A stretch of 26,564 bases of DNA, taken from contig DATILI010000192.1 of assembly GCA_035476635.1 (NCBI GenBank), positions 1 through 26,564 of the forward strand, given 5' to 3'. Shown in pieces: positions 1 to 8,238 of the stretch (position 1 is the stretch's first letter; each line of letters begins with the position of its first letter). Under the pieces are notes generated by a model, which made no database searches, had not been told where the DNA came from, and worked only from the letters and a program-made list of their open reading frames with translations. Source of the stretch: DATILI01 sp035476635 (lineage in GTDB: Bacteria; Pseudomonadota; Gammaproteobacteria; Burkholderiales; Burkholderiaceae_C). The translations under genes and the position numbers were made by a program.

Positions 1-2193
1 GGCTTCAAGGCCGATGCGCCGACCAAGCTGGCCGCGGCCTTTGGCCTGCCAGGGCTGACCAAAGACGCCTATATCGTCATCTGGACCACCACCGCCTGGA
101 CCATCCCCGCCAACCAGGCGCTGAACCTGAACCCCGAACTCGACTACGCGCTGGTCGATACCGAGCGCGGCCTGCTGGTACTGGCCGCCTCGCTGGTCGA
201 AAAGTGCATGGAGCGCTACGGCCTGGCCGGCACCGTGCTGGCCACCGTCAAGGGCGAGAAGCTGGACGGCCTGGACTTCCAGCATCCGCTGTACGACGTC
301 GATGCCGGCTACCGCCGCCTGGCACCCGTGTACCTGGCCGACTACGCCACGGCCGACGACGGCACGGGTATCGTGCACTCCTCGCCCGCCTATGGCGTGG
401 ATGACTTCAACTCCTGCGTGGCGTATGGCGTGGCCTACGACGACATCCTCAACCCGGTGCAAGGCAACGGCGCCTACGCGCCCGACTTCCCGCTGTTCGG
501 TGGCCTGCACATCTGGAAGGCCGTGCCACACATCATCGAGACGTTGAAAAACGCTGGCCGGCTGTTCGCCACCGAGACCATCAGCCACAGCTACCCGCAC
601 TGCTGGCGACACAAGACGCCGGTGATCTACCGCGCGGCCGCGCAGTGGTTCATCCGCATGGACGACGGCGTGGGCGTGTTCACCAAGGACAAGGCACCCA
701 AGAGCCTGCGCCAGCTCGCGCTCGACGCGATCGAGGAAACCAGCTTCTACCCCGAGAACGGCAAGGCCCGCCTGCGCGACATGATCGCGGGACGGCCCGA
801 CTGGTGCATCAGCCGCCAGCGCAGCTGGGGCGTTCCGCTGCCGCTGTTCCTGCACAAGGACTCGGGCGAACTGCATCCGCGCACACCCGAAATCCTCGAC
901 CAGGCGGCCGACATCGTGCAAAAGGGCGGCATCGAGGCCTGGAGCAAGGCCACGACCGAATCCATCCTCGGCGCCGAAGATGCCAAGCTCTACACCAAGA
1001 GCAGCGACATTCTCGAAGTCTGGTTCGATTCCGGCACCACCCACACCACGGTGCTCAAGGGCTCGCATGCAGGCGCTGCGCACGACAGTGGCCCGGAGGC
1101 CGATCTTTATCTCGAAGGCCATGACCAGCACCGCGGCTGGTTCCACAGCTCGTTGCTGACCGCCTGCGCCATCTATGGCCGCGCGCCCTATCGAGGCCTG
1201 CTCACGCACGGCTTCACGGTGGACAGCCAGGGCCGCAAGATGAGCAAGTCGCTGGGCAACGGTGTCGATCCGCAGGAAACCAGCAAGAAGCTCGGCGCCG
1301 AAATCATTCGCCTGTGGGTGGCGGCTTCGGACTACTCGGGCGACATCGCCGGGGACGACAAGATCCTGGCGCGCGTGGTCGACGCCTACCGCCGCATCCG
1401 CAATACGCTGCGCTTCCTGCTGGCCAACACCAGCGATTTCGATCCGGCCAAGGATGCCGTGCCGCTGGCGCAGATGCTGGAGATCGACCGCTACGCAATC
1501 AGCCGCGCAGCGCAGTTCCAGGCCGAGGTACTGGCGCACTACGAGGTCTATGAGTTCCACCCCGTGGTAGCCAAGCTGCAGGTCTATTGCTCGGAAGATC
1601 TGGGCGCGTTCTACCTCGACATCCTGAAAGATCGCCTTTACACCACGGCGCCGAAGTCGCTGGCACGGCGCAGCGCGCAGACCGCGCTGTGGCAGATCAC
1701 CCAGGCCATGCTGCGCTGGATGGCACCGTTCCTGAGCTTCACGGCGGAGGAAGCGTGGAAGATCGCTGGCAACTCGGAGTCGATCTTCTTCGAAACCTAT
1801 GCAGGGTTCGACACACCTGACGAGGCGCTGCTGGCGAAGTGGGCGCGCATCCGCGAGATCCGCGACGTGGTCAACAAGGACATTGAAGCACTGCGCGCCG
1901 ATGGCAAGGTCGGCTCCTCGCTGCAGGCCAACGTGGCGTTGAAGGCCGATGCGGCCGACCATGCGTTGCTGGCCAGCCTGGGCGACGACCTGAAGTTCGT
2001 CTTCATCACGTCGGCCGTGGACCTCGCGGCTTCGGACGCCTTGCAGATCGCGACCATTGCCTCCAGCGCCCAAAAATGCGAGCGCTGCTGGCACTACCGC
2101 GACGAAGTCGGCCACGACACCGCGCACCCCACGCTCTGCGGGCGCTGCACCAGCAATCTGTACGGTGCCGGCGAAGCACGGAAGTTCGCCTGA
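1..2193 (+). CDS. ileS: Isoleucyl-tRNA synthetase, 3' part (N-terminus outside window)
   Basis: Class I aminoacyl-tRNA synthetase that charges tRNA-Ile in the cytoplasm and edits mischarged valine. The reading frame is open from base 1, so the gene is cut by the window edge; 730 codons are present and about 200 N-terminal residues, including the HIGH motif, are missing. The editing domain is visible near the start (WTTTAWTIPAN about residues 28-38 of the visible part, and GTGIVHSSPAYG). Later come DWCISRQRSWGVP, EVWFDSGTTH, EGHDQHRGWFHSS and the KMSKS loop (codons at 1237-1251). The C-terminus has the zinc-binding pair CERC and CGRC (visible residues 693-696 and 713-716) typical of bacterial IleS. 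The stop overlaps the lspA start by one base, the usual ileS-lspA arrangement. Confidence 0.98.
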   Translation, partial: GFKADAPTKLAAAFGLPGLTKDAYIVIWTTTAWTIPANQALNLNPELDYALVDTERGLLVLAASLVEKCMERYGLAGTVLATVKGEKLDGLDFQHPLYDVDAGYRRLAPVYLADYATADDGTGIVHSSPAYGVDDFNSCVAYGVAYDDILNPVQGNGAYAPDFPLFGGLHIWKAVPHIIETLKNAGRLFATETISHSYPHCWRHKTPVIYRAAAQWFIRMDDGVGVFTKDKAPKSLRQLALDAIEETSFYPENGKARLRDMIAGRPDWCISRQRSWGVPLPLFLHKDSGELHPRTPEILDQAADIVQKGGIEAWSKATTESILGAEDAKLYTKSSDILEVWFDSGTTHTTVLKGSHAGAAHDSGPEADLYLEGHDQHRGWFHSSLLTACAIYGRAPYRGLLTHGFTVDSQGRKMSKSLGNGVDPQETSKKLGAEIIRLWVAASDYSGDIAGDDKILARVVDAYRRIRNTLRFLLANTSDFDPAKDAVPLAQMLEIDRYAISRAAQFQAEVLAHYEVYEFHPVVAKLQVYCSEDLGAFYLDILKDRLYTTAPKSLARRSAQTALWQITQAMLRWMAPFLSFTAEEAWKIAGNSESIFFETYAGFDTPDEALLAKWARIREIRDVVNKDIEALRADGKVGSSLQANVALKADAADHALLASLGDDLKFVFITSAVDLAASDALQIATIASSAQKCERCWHYRDEVGHDTAHPTLCGRCTSNLYGAGEARKFA

Positions 2194-2699
2194 TGGCCAA
2201 GGCGAATTTCGCACAAGCTGCGGCAACGGGCGGCATGCTGCCGTGGCTGGGTCTGGCGCTCATCATCCTGATCGCCGACCAGTTCACCAAGGTACTGATC
2301 CTGGGCTACTACCAACTGGGCGACAGCACCACTATCGCCGGCTTCTTCAACATCGTGCGGGCCCACAACACCGGCGCGGCGTTTTCCTTCCTGGCCACGG
2401 CCTCGGGCTGGCAGCGCTGGTTCTTTACCGCCATCGGCGTGGCCGCCACGGTATTCATCGTCTGGATGCTGCGCTCGCACCCCGGCCAGAAGCTGTTTTC
2501 ATTCGCCCTGGCCTGCATTCTGGGCGGCGCGGTGGGCAACGTGGTCGACCGCCTGCTGCACGGCTACGTGGTGGATTTTTTGCAGTTCCATTGGCGCGGA
2601 TGGTATTTCCCTGCGTTCAATGTCGCCGACAGCGCCATCACCATCGGCGCGGCCTGCCTGATCCTGGACGAACTATTGCGGGTACGCAAAAGCCGTTGA
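2193..2699 (+). CDS. lspA: Lipoprotein signal peptidase (signal peptidase II)
   Basis: Inner-membrane aspartyl protease that removes the signal peptide of prolipoproteins after diacylglyceryl modification. 168 residues, the normal family length. Four hydrophobic segments are visible (about 16-38, 70-92, 101-118, 139-160). The conserved blocks are present: NTGAAFSFL (59-67), GNVVDR (115-120), VVDFL with catalytic Asp128, and FNVADSAI with catalytic Asp146. The ATG overlaps the ileS stop (TGATG at 2191-2195), indicating translational coupling; the open frame extends further upstream inside ileS, but that part is a shadow of ileS coding sequence. Confidence 0.97.
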   Translation: MAKANFAQAAATGGMLPWLGLALIILIADQFTKVLILGYYQLGDSTTIAGFFNIVRAHNTGAAFSFLATASGWQRWFFTAIGVAATVFIVWMLRSHPGQKLFSFALACILGGAVGNVVDRLLHGYVVDFLQFHWRGWYFPAFNVADSAITIGAACLILDELLRVRKSR

Positions 2700-2754
2700 A
2701 GCACAACGGCCCGAATGTTGCGTTGCACCAAGCGTATAGTTGAAGCCAGAAGAA

Positions 2755-4419
2755 ATGAAGCATCTGTTGAATCTTTTGGCAGCCATCGCGCTGCTCGTCT
2801 GGGGAACCCATCTCGTGCGCACCGGCATCCTACGGGTGTTCGGTGCCAATCTGCGCCAGGTGCTCGCCCACAGCGTCAGTAACCGCTTCACCGCCGCGGC
2901 CTCCGGCGTCGGCGTCACGGCACTGGTGCAGTCCAGTACCGCCACCGCATTGATCGTTTCCTCCTTCGTCGGCCAGGGCCTGGTGGCGCTGCCGGCCGCG
3001 CTGGCCGTGATGCTGGGCGCCGATGTCGGTACCAGCCTGATGGCGGTGGTGTTCTCGTTCGACCTGTCCTGGCTCTCGCCGCTGTTCATCTTCGTGGGCG
3101 TGGTGCTGTTCATCTCGCGCCAGGACACCAATATCGGCCGCGTCGGCCGCATCCTGATCGGCCTTGGGCTGATGCTGCTGGCGCTGCGCCTGGTCACGGC
3201 CTCCACGGAAGTCCTGGTTCGGGCGCCAGCGGTCAAGGCCTTGCTGGGCACGCTTGCCAGCGACCTGCTGCTGGAAATCACGGTCGGCACGGTATTGGCC
3301 GTCGTGTCGTATTCGAGCCTGGCCATCGTATTGCTCACCGCCGCATTGGCCGCCTCCAACGTGATCCCGCTGGACGTGGCGCTGGGCCTGGTGCTGGGTG
3401 CGAATCTGGGCAGCGGCCTGCTGGCCGTGCTGACCACGCTGCGCTCGGCCATCGTGGTGCGCCAAGTGCCGCTGGGCAACCTGCTGTTCAAGATCCTGGG
3501 CATCGCCATGGTGGCACCCTTCGTAGGCCTGTGGGTACGCCATGTGCGGCCGTTCATCACCGAGCCGGCCACTTTGGTGGTGCTGTTTCACCTGGCCTTC
3601 AACCTGGTCGTGGCCATCGTCTTCATCGGCCTCACGCGCATGGTGGCGTACTGGGTAGAAAAAGGCCTGCCCAAGCCCGAAAAGAGCGCGCACAAGGGCC
3701 GGCCCGACCACCTGGATCCCTCGGCCCTGGCCACACCTTCATTGGCTATCTCCTGCGCGGCGCGCGAAGCCCTGCACCAGGCCGACGTGGTGGAAACCAT
3801 GCTGCGCGGCATGATGGAAGTCCTCACGAAAAACGACCTGCGCCTGGCCGAAGAGTTGCGCAAGATGGACGATACGGTGGACGAGTTGTACTCGGCCATC
3901 AAGTACTACCTGACCAAGATTTCACGCGAAGCCCTGGGCGAGGAAGAAAGCCGGCGCTGGACCGACATCATCAGCTTCACCATCAACATGGAGCAGATCG
4001 GCGACATCATCGAGCGCGTGCTGATCGACATCGAGGACAAGAAGATCAAGCCCGGGCGCAACTTCTCCGAAGCCGGCATGGCCGAGATCTGTGAACTGCA
4101 CGAGCGCCTGATCGACAACCTGCGCCTGGGCATGAGCGTGTTCCTGAACGGCACGGTGCACGATGCCAAGAAACTGCTCGAGGAAAAGGCGCGTTTTCGT
4201 GACCTGGAGCGGGCTTATGCGCGCACGCATCTGGGGCGCCTGTCTGACAACACCATGCAAAGCATCGAGACCAGTTCACTGCACATCGACCTGATCAGCG
4301 ACTTGAAGCGCATCAACTCGCACATCTGTTCGATCGCTTATCCGATTCTCGATTCCGCGGGGGCGTTGGCGCCAAACCGGCTGCGCCCGACGGTGCCGGC
4401 AGACCTCACGGCGAACTGA
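2755..4419 (+). CDS. Na/Pi-cotransporter family protein with C-terminal PhoU-like domain
   Basis: Predicted inner-membrane transporter of the NptA/YjbB type (sodium-phosphate cotransport family PF02690), 554 residues. The N-terminal half has about eight hydrophobic segments in two repeats: repeat one carries the signature LVQSSTATALIV (58-69) and GADVGTS (88-94), repeat two carries VVSYSSLAIVLL (183-194) and GANLGSG (215-221). The QSS signature of repeat two is altered to SYSS, so sodium or phosphate coupling may differ. Residues about 335-540 form a helical, charged PhoU-like domain. The ATG at 2755 gives the natural hydrophobic start MKHLLNLL; an in-frame TTG at 2740 is less likely. A TATAGT hexamer at 2735-2740 lies just upstream but has no convincing -35. 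It lies 55 bp after lspA, same strand, and may be co-transcribed with it. Confidence 0.88.
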   Translation: MKHLLNLLAAIALLVWGTHLVRTGILRVFGANLRQVLAHSVSNRFTAAASGVGVTALVQSSTATALIVSSFVGQGLVALPAALAVMLGADVGTSLMAVVFSFDLSWLSPLFIFVGVVLFISRQDTNIGRVGRILIGLGLMLLALRLVTASTEVLVRAPAVKALLGTLASDLLLEITVGTVLAVVSYSSLAIVLLTAALAASNVIPLDVALGLVLGANLGSGLLAVLTTLRSAIVVRQVPLGNLLFKILGIAMVAPFVGLWVRHVRPFITEPATLVVLFHLAFNLVVAIVFIGLTRMVAYWVEKGLPKPEKSAHKGRPDHLDPSALATPSLAISCAAREALHQADVVETMLRGMMEVLTKNDLRLAEELRKMDDTVDELYSAIKYYLTKISREALGEEESRRWTDIISFTINMEQIGDIIERVLIDIEDKKIKPGRNFSEAGMAEICELHERLIDNLRLGMSVFLNGTVHDAKKLLEEKARFRDLERAYARTHLGRLSDNTMQSIETSSLHIDLISDLKRINSHICSIAYPILDSAGALAPNRLRPTVPADLTAN

Positions 4420-4423
4420 GGAG

Positions 4424-4438
4424 GGCCGGGAACCGGCC
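4424..4438. terminator. Short GC-rich dyad between converging genes
   Basis: Perfect 6-bp inverted repeat GGCCGG-GAA-CCGGCC in the 35-bp gap between the Na/Pi transporter stop and the stop of the receiver protein gene on the other strand. Position fits a bidirectional terminator, but there is no T-run on either side and the stem is short, so it is only a candidate. Confidence 0.3.
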
Positions 4439-4454
4439 AGCCACACCGGGCGGC

Positions 4455-4847
4455 TCAATGCTGCAATTGCTCAAGCCTTTCGCGCTCGCCCTGGCAGAAT
4501 TCAAGCAAGTCGTCGATCTCGGTGGATTTGTCGAACACGGCATCCGCGCCAAGCTGGGCGCAGCGCCAGCGTATCTCGCGAGTCGCGTGGTTGCTCAGAA
4601 CAATCATTTTCTGTGTCGGCCGGCGATAGCGGCAGGCCTGCAGGACATTGAGCCCGGTTCCTTCCTTCAGGAAAAGATCGACGATGGCCAAGTCCCATCC
4701 ATTGGGGTTCTGCGCAAGCCATCGGGCCCCCTCTTGCTCCGTTTCGGCGTTGCCTACGGAGTCGACTTGCGCAATTTCCTGCAGCGTTTCCGTCAAGTTT
4801 TGACGAATGGTGGCGCTGTCTTCAACGATATAGGCCCGAACCCGCAT
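4455..4847 (-). CDS. Stand-alone response-regulator receiver protein
   Basis: Single receiver domain of 130 residues with no output domain, so probably a phosphorelay or protein-interaction partner. Receiver landmarks are present: acidic pair E9-D10 in YIVEDS, phospho-acceptor D57 in LAIVDLFL, S85 in IVLSNH and K107 in VFDKS. The start is chosen at 4847 because the strand reads AGGAAGG six bases before ATG; an upstream in-frame extension of 29 codons reads through this ribosome site. No histidine kinase is adjacent, so the partner is unknown. The gene is alone, 117 bp after the Nudix gene stop and convergent with the transporter. The tail after K107 (DDLLEFCQGERERLEQLQH) is a short charged helix. 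Confidence 0.85.
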   Translation of the reverse strand: MRVRAYIVEDSATIRQNLTETLQEIAQVDSVGNAETEQEGARWLAQNPNGWDLAIVDLFLKEGTGLNVLQACRYRRPTQKMIVLSNHATREIRWRCAQLGADAVFDKSTEIDDLLEFCQGERERLEQLQH

Positions 4848-4964
4848 GACATCCTTCCTTGCGACTACAAATTTACTGTACTCGCGGACCCTGGCACCGT
4901 CTGCCAGCAGGTGGACCGCTGCCGCGTAGGACAACGGCGCTCACGCCACTCCCCGCGCGGCGCC

Positions 4965-5798
4965 CTACAGATTCAGCAGGTCCGACAGGATCAGCGCCGC
5001 CTCGGTCGTGAACTCGCCACGCGCCATTTGCGTGATCAACTCCCCCGGCTCCAGCAGGCGGAACTGGGCGACCTCCCCGTCCTGGTTGACCGGCGCCAAG
5101 CCATCGGGCACGGTGCAGCGGAACCAGTCGATATGCTCGACGACGTAGCCCGCGCCGCGGCCATCGATGGCCTGGCGGCGCGTGGTGACCCGGCCGCCGC
5201 GCGCAATGCCGCGCAGCGCCTCGAGCCTGAGCCCCGCCTCTTCCCAGGTTTCGCGCGCCAGCGCCTCTTGCAGCGTGTCGGCGGCCGACACCATGCCACC
5301 CATCAGCGTGTCCCACAGGCCCGGGTCGTTGGCCTTGTTCAGGGCGCGCTGTTGCACCCATATGCGCCCCTCGTCGGTCTCGCCCACGAGGTGCACGGCC
5401 CAGGTCGTGAGCCCCAGCGGCCGCACCGCCGCGCGCTCGACGGTGCCGACGCGCCGCTCCTGCGCGTCGCACACAGCGAGCTGTTCGTTGCGCCAGGCGC
5501 CGCCCAGGCCGGCGCGCTGCAGGGCCTGTGCAACCACTTCCAAACTGGCAGTCAGCTCGCCCAGTACGCGCCAGCCGGCTACGCCCTGCGCATCTTCGCG
5601 TTGCAACACCGGGCGCCCGTCCAGCAGGGCATCGGCAGCAATCTGCTGCAAGAAATCCGGCTCCACCGATCCGATGACGGCCGCTCCCGCGCGCAATGGC
5701 ACGCGCGGCCGCAGGGGTGGCACATCGGCCTCGATGCGCAGCCTGGCAAGCCAGCCTGGCGTGCCGGGCTGACCGGCTACCGGAGGCCGCCCGCTCAC
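4965..5798 (-). CDS. DUF4743 and Nudix hydrolase domain protein
   Basis: 277 residues. The N-terminal part (about 10-125) resembles DUF4743 as found in Tnr3-like proteins, and the C-terminal part is a Nudix hydrolase. The Nudix box spans about 168-190 and ends in RETWEEAGL; the glutamate usually found after G-x5 is aspartate (D174), a conservative change, while the metal ligands of REx2EE are intact. In yeasts and plants this domain pair acts on thiamine diphosphate or its oxidised, toxic forms, so a metabolite-repair role is possible (inference). Start is GTG at 5798, overlapping the stop of the upstream oxidoreductase gene (GTGA), with weak Shine-Dalgarno, so translational coupling is likely. 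It is third in the operon SDR - quinone oxidoreductase - Nudix. Confidence 0.85.
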   Translation of the reverse strand: MSGRPPVAGQPGTPGWLARLRIEADVPPLRPRVPLRAGAAVIGSVEPDFLQQIAADALLDGRPVLQREDAQGVAGWRVLGELTASLEVVAQALQRAGLGGAWRNEQLAVCDAQERRVGTVERAAVRPLGLTTWAVHLVGETDEGRIWVQQRALNKANDPGLWDTLMGGMVSAADTLQEALARETWEEAGLRLEALRGIARGGRVTTRRQAIDGRGAGYVVEHIDWFRCTVPDGLAPVNQDGEVAQFRLLEPGELITQMARGEFTTEAALILSDLLNL

Positions 5799-6778
5799 AG
5801 CGTCAGGATCGTGCAGCCGGTGGTCTTGCGCGCTTCAAGGTCGCGGTGCGCCTGCTGCACCTGCTCCAGCGGATAGCGCTGGTCGATGCGGATCTTGACC
5901 TGGCCACTTTGCACCACGGCAAACAGATCGTCAGCCATGGCTTGCGTGCTTTCGCGGGTGGCGATATGGGTGAAAAGCGTCTGGCGCGTCACGTAGATCG
6001 AACCCTTGGCACCCAGCATGCCGGGGGCGAACGGCGCCGGCGCGCCTGAGGCATTGCCAAAGCTGGCCATCAGGCCGAACGGCCGCAGGCAGTCCAGCGA
6101 TTTGTCCCAGGTGTCCTTGCCGACCGAGTCATACACCACCTTCACGCCCTTGCCGCCGGTGATCTCCTTCACGCGCGGCAGGAAGTCTTCCGTGCTGTAG
6201 TTGATGACGTGGGCCGCACCGAGCTCCTTGGCCAGCGCGCACTTGGCGTCCGAGCCGGCAGTGCCGATCAACTGCAGGCCCAGCGCCTTGGCCCATTGGC
6301 AGGCGATCAGGCCGACACCACCGGCAGCCGCATGGAACAGCACGAAATCGCCGGGCACCAGCCCCTCGACCGGCCGGGCCTTCTTCAGCAGGTACTGGGC
6401 CGTCAGGCCCTTGAGCATCATGGCCGCGCCGGTCTCGAAGCTGATTGCGTCAGGCAGCTTGCATACGGTCTTGGCGGGCATCACGCGCACTTCGCTATAG
6501 CTGCCCGGAGGATTGCTGGCGTAGGCCGCGCGATCGCCGGCCTTCAGGTGCGAGACGCCCTCGCCGACGGCCTCCACGACGCCGGCGCCCTCCATGCCGA
6601 GGTTCAACGGCATGGGGAACGGATACAGGCCGGTACGCTGGTAAACGTCAATGAAGTTCAGCCCCACGGCATGGTGGCGGATGCGGATCTCGCCGGGCCC
6701 GGGGTCGCCAACGATTACGTCGACGATCTTCAGCTCCTCGGGGCCGCCGTTGCGGTCGATGCGGACAGCTTTGCTCAT
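5795..6778 (-). CDS. NADPH:quinone oxidoreductase (zinc-independent MDR family)
   Basis: Cytoplasmic medium-chain dehydrogenase/reductase of the quinone oxidoreductase (QorA) type, 327 residues, expected to reduce quinones or enone-like compounds with NADPH. Landmarks: NFIDVYQRTGLYPFPMP (41-57), the substrate-side block GMEGAGVVEAVGEGV (61-75), and the nucleotide-binding AAAGGVGLIACQWAKALG (150-167). The catalytic and structural zinc cysteines of alcohol dehydrogenases are absent, as usual for this subgroup. Start at 6778 is set by AAGGAG seven bases upstream; an upstream in-frame ATG at 6826 would overlap the SDR gene and lacks this site. It begins 19 bp after the SDR stop and overlaps the Nudix start. 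Confidence 0.93.
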   Translation of the reverse strand: MSKAVRIDRNGGPEELKIVDVIVGDPGPGEIRIRHHAVGLNFIDVYQRTGLYPFPMPLNLGMEGAGVVEAVGEGVSHLKAGDRAAYASNPPGSYSEVRVMPAKTVCKLPDAISFETGAAMMLKGLTAQYLLKKARPVEGLVPGDFVLFHAAAGGVGLIACQWAKALGLQLIGTAGSDAKCALAKELGAAHVINYSTEDFLPRVKEITGGKGVKVVYDSVGKDTWDKSLDCLRPFGLMASFGNASGAPAPFAPGMLGAKGSIYVTRQTLFTHIATRESTQAMADDLFAVVQSGQVKIRIDQRYPLEQVQQAHRDLEARKTTGCTILTL

Positions 6779-6797
6779 GTCTGGCTCCTTGTCTTGT

Positions 6798-7586
6798 TCA
6801 ATAGGTACCGGGGTAGGCGCCACCATCCGTGAGGATGTTCTGCCCCGTGATGTAGCCGGCCTGCTGGCTGCACAGGAACGCGCAGGCCGCGCCGAATTCC
6901 TCGGGCGTGCCGAAACGCTGGGCGGGAATGGTCTTCTTGCGGTTTTCCAACACGGTGTCGAGATCCTGGCCCGATTTTTTTGCCGCGCCCTGCATCGTGC
7001 CCTTCAGGCGGTCGGTGTCGAAGGCCCCGGGCAGCAGGTTGTTGATGGTCACGTTCGCCGACGCCAGCCTGGAAGTGCGCGCCACGCCGGCCACAAAGCC
7101 CGTCAGGCCGCTGCGCGCGCCGTTGGAAAGGCCAAGGATGTCGATCGGCGCCTTCACCGCGCTGGAAGTGATGTTGACGATGCGACCAAAGCCGCGCGCG
7201 GTCATGCCGTCCACCGTGGCCTTGATCAGCTCGATCGGCGTCAGCATGTTGGCGTCCACCGCCTTGAGCCAGGCCTCGCGGTCCCATTCGCGGAAGTCGC
7301 CTGGCGGCGGACCGCCGGCGTTGGTCACCACGATGTCGAAATCGCTGCGCTGCGCGAACACGGCGGCGCGTCCGGCGGCCGTGGTGATGTCGGCCGCAAC
7401 CGTTTGAACCGCCACCCCTGGGGCCGCCAATCGCAGTTGACTGGCCGCGGCCTCAAGTACCTCGGCGCCGCGTGCCACGATCACCACATTGACCCCTTCA
7501 CGTGCGAGGGCTTGCGCGCAACCCAAGCCCAGCCCTTTGCTGGCGCCACATACCAAAGCCCATTTGCCTGCGATGCCCAAATCCAT
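6798..7586 (-). CDS. SDR family oxidoreductase with atypical active site
   Basis: Short-chain dehydrogenase/reductase fold, 262 residues. The cofactor motif is GASKGLG (14-20), followed by NAGG (89-92) and ITSS (139-142). The usual catalytic YxxxK is replaced: the aligned segment reads S154-N-G-A-R158, so both Tyr and Lys are missing. A 3-oxoacyl-ACP-reductase-like SDR subgroup with imperfect tetrad is known, and this protein fits it; whether it is a working oxidoreductase is open. The C-terminus GQNILTDGGAYPGTY is typical of SDRs. Start at 7586 is supported by AGGAG six bases upstream. First gene of the operon with qor-like and Nudix genes, divergent from the SH3 protein gene. Confidence 0.9.
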   Translation of the reverse strand: MDLGIAGKWALVCGASKGLGLGCAQALAREGVNVVIVARGAEVLEAAASQLRLAAPGVAVQTVAADITTAAGRAAVFAQRSDFDIVVTNAGGPPPGDFREWDREAWLKAVDANMLTPIELIKATVDGMTARGFGRIVNITSSAVKAPIDILGLSNGARSGLTGFVAGVARTSRLASANVTINNLLPGAFDTDRLKGTMQGAAKKSGQDLDTVLENRKKTIPAQRFGTPEEFGAACAFLCSQQAGYITGQNILTDGGAYPGTY

Positions 7587-7665
7587 AACAATCTCCTGTT
7601 GCAACCTGTTGCATTTCACACCGAATGCAAAGAGCGCGTTGCATGATACGAGGAGTGGTTACGCC
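7587..7665. promoter_or_regulatory. Divergent intergenic region with four TTGCA-type motifs
   Basis: This 79-bp gap separates the divergent SDR operon and the SH3-M48 operon, so it must hold both promoters. It contains a direct repeat CCTGTTGCA at 7595-7603 and 7605-7613 (10-bp period) and an inverted pair TTGCAT (7609-7614) - N10 - ATGCAA (7625-7630), plus another TTGCAT at 7639-7644. The arrangement suggests binding of a dimeric regulator, but no consensus sigma-70 promoter could be fixed with confidence. Confidence 0.4.
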
Positions 7666-8238
7666 GTGAAGTTGTTGGGTCTTTTGGTGTTGGCCGTGCT
7701 TGCCCCGCTGGCGCACGCGCAAACCGAATCGGTCATGGTCAAGCGTGCGGTCGAATTGCGTGAGGCGCCCGGCGACGGCTCGCGCAGCCTGGGCCCGCTG
7801 TCCGCGCAAACGCCGCTCACGCGCATGGGCGAGCGCCAGGGTCCCTGGGTCCTGGTGCGCACCGCCCAGGGCACCGCGGGTTGGGTGCATATGTTCGACA
7901 TCGGCGCCTCCGGCGGTGCCAAGCCCAGCGGCGGTAGCGGTTCCAGCGGCGGCCTGGGCGCTTTGACCAGCCTCTTCGGCAGGAGCGGCGGCCAGGCGCA
8001 AGGCAATACGCTGGCCACGTCCACAGTGGGCATTCGCGGCCTGGGCGCCGAGGACATTGCCAAGGCACAGCCCAATCTCGTTGCGGTCGGACAGGTCGAA
8101 GGCATGCGGGTGGACGCCGACCACGCCCGCGAGTTCGCCGCCGGCGCCGCGCTCAACGCCTATGCGGTCCCGCCGCTGCCCGCGCCCCCTCGGCCCAAGC
8201 CTGCGGCACAACCGGGTGGTCCCCAGGAGGCCCAATGA
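7666..8238 (+). CDS. Exported SH3-domain protein
   Basis: 190 residues. N-terminal signal peptide MKLLGLLVLAVLAPLAHA with likely cleavage after Ala18. Residues about 22-77 form a bacterial SH3-like domain (VMVKRAVELREAPG ... GPWVLVRTAQGTAGWVHM). Then a Gly/Ser-rich linker (79-112), a block TVGIRGLGAEDIAKAQPN (120-137), and a Pro/Ala-rich tail. Bacterial SH3 domains often bind cell-wall peptides, so a periplasmic recognition role is likely (inference). Start is a GTG at 7666 with AGGAG ten bases upstream; the longer frame reads through the promoter region and has no signal peptide at its start. The stop overlaps the M48 protease start (ATGA), so the two are translationally coupled and may act together. 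Confidence 0.85.
   Translation: MKLLGLLVLAVLAPLAHAQTESVMVKRAVELREAPGDGSRSLGPLSAQTPLTRMGERQGPWVLVRTAQGTAGWVHMFDIGASGGAKPSGGSGSSGGLGALTSLFGRSGGQAQGNTLATSTVGIRGLGAEDIAKAQPNLVAVGQVEGMRVDADHAREFAAGAALNAYAVPPLPAPPRPKPAAQPGGPQEAQ

Noticed and set aside
2735..2740. TATAGT as a promoter for the Na/Pi transporter
   Set aside because: No acceptable -35 lies at 16-18 bp, and it is only 14 bp before the start codon.
4458..5876. Plus-strand open frame (472 codons) opposite the receiver and Nudix genes
   Set aside because: Both genes on the other strand have intact motifs and ribosome sites; this frame shows neither.
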